Shown here: one piece after another, positions 25,015-29,111 of the stretch | Layout of the letters: each line of letters begins with the position of its first letter | How positions within the stretch are numbered: the first letter of the stretch is position 1 | NCBI GenBank assembly: GCA_964470195.1 | Contig: CAYYBG010000025.1 | Location: 1 to 29,111, forward strand | DNA: 29,111 bases | Reading direction: 5' to 3' | DNA from: RFPI01 sp964470195 | GTDB taxonomy: Bacteria > Pseudomonadota > Gammaproteobacteria > Burkholderiales > Methylophilaceae | The notes under the pieces: generated by a model | The model's input: the letters and a program-made list of their open reading frames with translations, nothing else | Told to the model about the DNA's origin: nothing | Database searches by the model: none | Position numbers and translations under genes: made by a program

Positions 25015-25661
25015 AACCTACTCTAGTGTTGTTTGATCTTGACGGAACCTTGGTCGATACCGCTCCAGATCTGGCTTATGCGCTAAACTTGCAACGCCAA
25101 AGGCATGGCTTGCCAATCTTGCATGAAGATTTGATACGTCCTTATGCATCACATGGCTCGACAGGTTTGCTAAAAGTGGGTTTTGGTATTGATAAACAGC
25201 ACTCTGATTTCGATCACTACGTCGCTGAATATTTGAGCTTATATGGTCAGGTATTTAATCGTCATCCACATTTGTTTTCTGGCATGGGTGATTTATTAAA
25301 TACCTTTTCGCAACTAGATATTCGCTGGGGGGTTGTCACAAATAAGCATCGTCAATTCTCTCAACCACTGATGGATAAGCTTGGATATGCCTCTCAATGT
25401 GCTTGTCTTATTTGTGGAGACGATGTCAGTCAACCAAAACCATCTCCTGAAGGTTTATTAAATGCTTGCAAGCAACTTGGTTTTTTACCTGAAGATAGTA
25501 TTTATATAGGTGATGCAGAGCGTGATATTCAAGCAGGAAGAGCAGCTGGTATGCGCACTGTGATTGCAATGTATGGTTATATATCAGCGCAGGATGCGCC
25601 ACAGGAATGGCATGCCGATCATATGATTTATCATCCACAAGAACTAAAACAAATCATTTAA
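25011..25661 (+). CDS. gph: phosphoglycolate phosphatase (HAD family)
   Basis: This HAD phosphatase hydrolyses 2-phosphoglycolate from DNA repair. The 216-residue protein shows motif I DLDGT (9-13, nucleophile Asp9), motif II Thr110 in VVTNKH, motif III Lys143 in QPKPSP and motif IV GDAERD (167-172), with a helical cap between I and II. mtaD-ubiG-gph is a recurrent betaproteobacterial order. In some of these genomes the same gene is annotated mupP (MurNAc-6-P phosphatase), which remains an alternative. Its stop codon shares TTAA with the glnD stop. Confidence 0.9.
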   Translation: MKPTLVLFDLDGTLVDTAPDLAYALNLQRQRHGLPILHEDLIRPYASHGSTGLLKVGFGIDKQHSDFDHYVAEYLSLYGQVFNRHPHLFSGMGDLLNTFSQLDIRWGVVTNKHRQFSQPLMDKLGYASQCACLICGDDVSQPKPSPEGLLNACKQLGFLPEDSIYIGDAERDIQAGRAAGMRTVIAMYGYISAQDAPQEWHADHMIYHPQELKQII

Positions 25662-28258
25662 TGCAACACTATTTGACTGATTAAGGCCTGTTTTAAGTCC
25701 TCGCAAGTAGTTTCGGGTTTCTGGTTGATAGCTTCGATTAAAAAACTATCTTCCGCTCGTAATCCAAGAGTATTAATTTTTGCATTTAAAATCCTATATT
25801 GATGCTGGTATAACACAAACGCGATTGTGCTTAGTAAGCCAGGTCGGTCTGGAGCGATAATGTCTAAATTAATATAGGGAGCTTGGCCTTGTATTTGAAT
25901 GTCGGTTGCTATCGGCATATGTTTTACTTGTCGACTTAATCTTCCAACAACGGGTTGTTCAGGGCTATGGTTGAGGTCTAAATTTTCACTTAACTGGTAC
26001 TCAATATAACTTAATAAATCACGGTAATTTATAGACTTATCTTTTTGTTCCATAATAAGAAAAGTGTCAAGCGCGTAGTTGTGCTGAGTAGTATAAATTC
26101 GAGCTTCTAGTATGTTAAAACCAAGCCTTTCAAAGTTTTGACATATTTGTGCAAACAAGTTTTCTCTATCGGGCAAGTAAATCATTACCTGTATTCCATC
26201 ACCATATGGGCTTAGTCGTGCTCGAACAATCGCTTGTTTAGTAAGCAAATGAGCCAATAGCAGGCGCGTATGCCAAATAATCTCTGGACTGTCATAACGC
26301 AAAAAATAGCTCTCGCCAAATAACTGCCAGTGGGACTGATAGCTTTTGGCTTTAATCCCATAATAGCTAAGCTTCTCCATAGATTGTTCTTGTCTCGCCT
26401 GAACTTCACTTCTCTGGCTATATTGATCACCTTTTAGCAAATTTCTAGTATTTAGAAATAGTGTTTCAAGTAGTTTTGCTTTCCATGAATTCCATACTTT
26501 TGGGCTTGTGCCACGAATATCTGCAACCGTCAGCAAGTACAGTGCTACTAGTCGACGTTCTAGCTGAACTTTCTCAGCAAAACGTTGGATGATATCGGGG
26601 TCAGAAAGATCAGATTTTTGTGCAGTACTCGACATCATTAAATGAGCCCTAACTAACCAAGCAACCAGAGTGCTATCCTCGTGACACAGTCCATGGAGCT
26701 TTGCAAAACGGTATGCATCACGTTCACCTAATGTAGAGTGATCGCCACCTCTACCTTTGGCTATATCATGAAACAAGGCCGCTAAGTAAAGTAGGTAAGG
26801 GTAGTCAAACTGATTAAATAATTCACTACAGAGAGGAAATTCATCATTATATTCGGGTAGAGAAAATCGATGCAGATTATTAACTACTCTAAGTATATGC
26901 TCGTCCACTGTATAAACATGAAATAAATCATGTTGCATCTGGCCAACTATGCGGCCAAATGCAGGAATATAAGCGCCAAGAATGCCCAAATGGTTCATTT
27001 CTTGTAAGGCAATATCAACGCCAACAGGTTGTTTAAGAATGCTAAGAAATAATTTCTGTAGTTCAGGGTCCCGCCGAAATTCTTGGGTGATATATTGTTT
27101 TGCTTGGTAAAGTTGCCTAATTAGTTGAGCACTAAATTCTTGAATTTCTGAATAACTTTGCCTAATTAAAAAAGCTTCAAAAATAGCGGATGGATATTGA
27201 CTAAATAAATCATTTTGTCGGCTATGTAACATACCATCTTTGTTTTCGAATCGAGCATTGATCGCCTTAATTTTTGGGGTGTGAGGAAAGGCAATCGCAT
27301 CCATTAGTTTTAGCACTAACTCATTCATTAAATGAATAAATTTTGCCGATCGATAAAATGCCCGCATCAGCCTCTCACTCGCACGTTGCTTGTTAGTATC
27401 TACAAATCCAAGACTGGCGGACAGCTCATGTTGTAAATCAAAAATTAGCCTATCCTCGCGACGTTGCGATAAAAAATGAAGGCGAATACGTAAATCTTGT
27501 AATTTTTTCTCATGTTGGCGAATTAGTGCAGCTTCTTTTGTGCTGATTAGACCAAATCTGACCAGTGCATTCCAATGGGTTCCTATGCCTAACCCGCGTG
27601 CTTGCCACAAAAGTACATGTAAATCCCTGAGCCCGCCGGGACTTTCTTTTATATTTGGCTCTAGATTGTACGCCGAGTCGTTAAAGCGCTTATGCCTGTT
27701 CGTCTGTTCTTCTATTTTGGCTTGGTAGAAACGTTGAGGGTTAAGTGATTCTGCAAGGCGCTTATTCAACGCTTGAAAAAGATTAGCTTGACCTGCAAGA
27801 AAGCGTGCTTCCAATAAGTTGGTCATCACCGAAATATCTTTGCCTGCTTCATGAACGCATTCATTGATTGTTCTGACACTCTGACCAATAGCCAACCCTA
27901 TATCCCAACAAGCGCCTATCATGGATTCAAGTGAGGCATCCATTGGTTCACTTTGATGATCTGCCAACAAAATCAAAATATCGATATCTGAACAGGGATA
28001 CAGCTCTTTGCGACCATAACCACCAACAGCAATTAAGCAAGCGTTTTTTTGCCCAATAAAGTGCTGCCATACAGCTTGCATCAGATGGTCATGAAATTTT
28101 GTATGGCTGCGAAAGTATTGGTTGGGATTTGGCTGCGATTGATACTTTTGAGCAAGTAACTGTTTTTGTTGTTTAAGGCTAGTGCGCCAATGCTCTAATT
28201 CGGCTTGATAGTTGAAGACTTGCTGATTCATTGCATGAAGCATCGGGCTAGCTGACAT
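25658..28258 (-). CDS. glnD: [protein-PII] uridylyltransferase / uridylyl-removing enzyme
   Basis: GlnD senses glutamine and modifies PII proteins to control nitrogen assimilation. The 866-residue protein has all domains in order: nucleotidyltransferase (GGYGRKELYPCSDIDILIL, 79-97), helical linker, HD hydrolase with His497-Asp498 (LAALFHDIAKGRGGDHSTLG), and two C-terminal ACT domains (about 688-760 and 797-862, the latter with DIIAPDRPGLLSTIA). E. coli GlnD is 890 residues. The ATG at 28258 lies 11 bases inside the upstream map gene; later in-frame ATGs (residues 6 and 10) cannot be excluded because no clear ribosome binding site is visible. Confidence 0.97.
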   Translation of the reverse strand: MSASPMLHAMNQQVFNYQAELEHWRTSLKQQKQLLAQKYQSQPNPNQYFRSHTKFHDHLMQAVWQHFIGQKNACLIAVGGYGRKELYPCSDIDILILLADHQSEPMDASLESMIGACWDIGLAIGQSVRTINECVHEAGKDISVMTNLLEARFLAGQANLFQALNKRLAESLNPQRFYQAKIEEQTNRHKRFNDSAYNLEPNIKESPGGLRDLHVLLWQARGLGIGTHWNALVRFGLISTKEAALIRQHEKKLQDLRIRLHFLSQRREDRLIFDLQHELSASLGFVDTNKQRASERLMRAFYRSAKFIHLMNELVLKLMDAIAFPHTPKIKAINARFENKDGMLHSRQNDLFSQYPSAIFEAFLIRQSYSEIQEFSAQLIRQLYQAKQYITQEFRRDPELQKLFLSILKQPVGVDIALQEMNHLGILGAYIPAFGRIVGQMQHDLFHVYTVDEHILRVVNNLHRFSLPEYNDEFPLCSELFNQFDYPYLLYLAALFHDIAKGRGGDHSTLGERDAYRFAKLHGLCHEDSTLVAWLVRAHLMMSSTAQKSDLSDPDIIQRFAEKVQLERRLVALYLLTVADIRGTSPKVWNSWKAKLLETLFLNTRNLLKGDQYSQRSEVQARQEQSMEKLSYYGIKAKSYQSHWQLFGESYFLRYDSPEIIWHTRLLLAHLLTKQAIVRARLSPYGDGIQVMIYLPDRENLFAQICQNFERLGFNILEARIYTTQHNYALDTFLIMEQKDKSINYRDLLSYIEYQLSENLDLNHSPEQPVVGRLSRQVKHMPIATDIQIQGQAPYINLDIIAPDRPGLLSTIAFVLYQHQYRILNAKINTLGLRAEDSFLIEAINQKPETTCEDLKQALISQIVLH

Positions 28259-29042
28259 AAGGAGCAGGGCTGCCGTCGGAGACTGTAAGAACCTCGTAGC
28301 CTTGCTCTGTGACTAATATTGTATGTTCCCATTGCGCTGACAAACTGTGATCTTTAGTAACGATTGTCCATCCATCCCCAAGTTGCTTGATGTGGCGTTT
28401 TCCAGCATTAATCATTGGTTCAATTGTAAAAATCATTCCAGCTTGGAGTTTTAAACCGGTTTTTGGACGACCATAATGCAATACTTGCGGATCCTCATGA
28501 AATTTTTTGCCGATACCATGACCGCAAAACTCCTCAACAATGCTGAATCCAAATTGATGTGCATGCTGTTGTATAGCATAGCCAATATCTCCTAGTGTAT
28601 TTCCAGGTTTTACTTGCTGTATCCCTAACCACATGGCTTGATAGGTGATATCACATAAGCGTTTTGCTTGGATAGAGGGTTCGCCGACGTAAAACATACG
28701 ACTAGTATCTCCATGATAGCCATCCTTAATAACGGTGATATCAATGTTGACAATATCACCATTTTTCAGCACTTTATCGCTTGGAACACCATGGCAAATT
28801 TGATGATTAACTGAGGTGCATATCGATTTGGGATAGGGTATGTGACCTGGAGGGGCATAGTTAAGTGGAGCGGGAATGGTATGCTGAACATCTACCATGT
28901 AATCATGACATAGCTTATCCAAAGCCTCTGTAGTGATACCAGGTTTGACGAAAGGGGTGATAAAGTCAAGCACTTCTGCGGCTAATTTGCCAGCGATGCG
29001 CATTTTTTCAATATCCTGATGATCATTGATGGTAATTGCCAT
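28248..29042 (-). CDS. map: type I methionine aminopeptidase
   Basis: Map removes the N-terminal methionine from nascent proteins. The 264-residue length equals E. coli. Metal ligands are Asp101, Asp112, His175, Glu208 and Glu239 in NIDITVIKDGYHGDTSR, EFCGHGIGKKFHEDP, FTIEPMIN and QWEHTILV; His84 (ICHGVPSD) is the substrate-contact histidine. The gene order map-glnD is common in Beta- and Gammaproteobacteria, usually with rpsB-tsf divergent next to map, which would lie just right of the window. An AGGA is present only 15 nt from the ATG, a poor position. Confidence 0.97.
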   Translation of the reverse strand: MAITINDHQDIEKMRIAGKLAAEVLDFITPFVKPGITTEALDKLCHDYMVDVQHTIPAPLNYAPPGHIPYPKSICTSVNHQICHGVPSDKVLKNGDIVNIDITVIKDGYHGDTSRMFYVGEPSIQAKRLCDITYQAMWLGIQQVKPGNTLGDIGYAIQQHAHQFGFSIVEEFCGHGIGKKFHEDPQVLHYGRPKTGLKLQAGMIFTIEPMINAGKRHIKQLGDGWTIVTKDHSLSAQWEHTILVTEQGYEVLTVSDGSPAPYVS

Positions 29043-29060
29043 AACTGTAATTCAATATCC

Positions 29061-29088
29061 TGAAAATATAAGCTGATGAAAATATAAG
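29061..29088. repeat. 12-bp direct repeat in the map upstream region
   Basis: TGAAAATATAAG occurs at 29061-29072 and again at 29077-29088 (16-bp period). On the minus strand each copy supplies TATATT, and the right copy has TTGCTT 18 bp upstream (29105-29110), so the repeat may duplicate a -10 region for map. It could also be an AT-rich upstream element for a divergent gene beyond the window. Confidence 0.5.
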
Positions 29089-29111
29089 TTTTTCCTTGAA
29101 ATCCAAGCAAA

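Noticed and set aside
1..29111. tRNA, rRNA, CRISPR array, insertion sequence or prophage
   Set aside because: No repeat-spacer pattern, no transposase or integrase reading, no tRNA-like fold and no rRNA sequence was recognised on either strand.

Overview
The window is a gene-dense, AT-rich stretch of a betaproteobacterial chromosome, most likely from a methylotroph of the Methylophilaceae type. Three observations support this. The order hfq-hflX-hflK-hflC-hisZ-purA and the Hfq sequence (ending TQMVYKHAISTIVP) are typical of Betaproteobacteria. UbiG, GlnD and PpsR/PpsA also fit that class. The block directly after purA encodes proteins of the archaeal-like C1-carrier pathways (tetrahydromethanopterin and methanofuran/methylofuran), which in bacteria mark methylotrophs and formaldehyde oxidisers. 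The family-level placement is inference. I saw no insertion sequence, phage, tRNA, rRNA or CRISPR array.

Layout. 1-69 is probably the last codons of a gene entering from the left. 181-1754 (minus) is msrP-msrQ, a periplasmic methionine sulfoxide reductase and its haem membrane partner. A strong hairpin terminator separates it from an exported four-EF-hand protein (1837-2295, minus). 2473-5654 (minus) is ppsA-ppsR, PEP synthase with its regulatory kinase/phosphotransferase, overlapping by one base. 5655-6102 is the only long region without an assigned gene. It holds a perfect 11-bp inverted repeat, a probable 56-residue Cys-rich small ORF, and a palindrome with a consensus -10 box just before an RND efflux operon. 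6103-11861 (plus) is that tripartite pump: lipoprotein adaptor, inner-membrane RND transporter and outer-membrane factor. A SemiSWEET sugar-transporter gene faces it (11865-12125, minus). gltX follows.

From hfq (13714) to gph (25661) twelve to thirteen genes lie on the plus strand with gaps of at most about 50 nt, and several overlap. They are hfq, hflX, hflK, hflC, hisZ, purA, a DmrB-like dihydromethanopterin reductase, a pterin-binding dihydropteroate-synthase-like protein, a DUF447 protein, mfnB, mtaD, ubiG and gph. The central four are the C1-cofactor genes; three of them overlap by ATGA junctions. mtaD, ubiG and gph form a second coupled set (SAH/MTA deamination, ubiquinone methylation, phosphoglycolate removal). 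glnD and map close the window on the minus strand, with the stop codons of gph and glnD sharing one TTAA.

Most of the window is well-understood core genome. The parts most worth following are the coupled C1-cofactor cluster with its functionally obscure DUF447 member, the duplicated EF-hand protein beside msrPQ, the hfq leader hairpin, and the ppsA/RND intergenic region with its two palindromes and small Cys-rich ORF.
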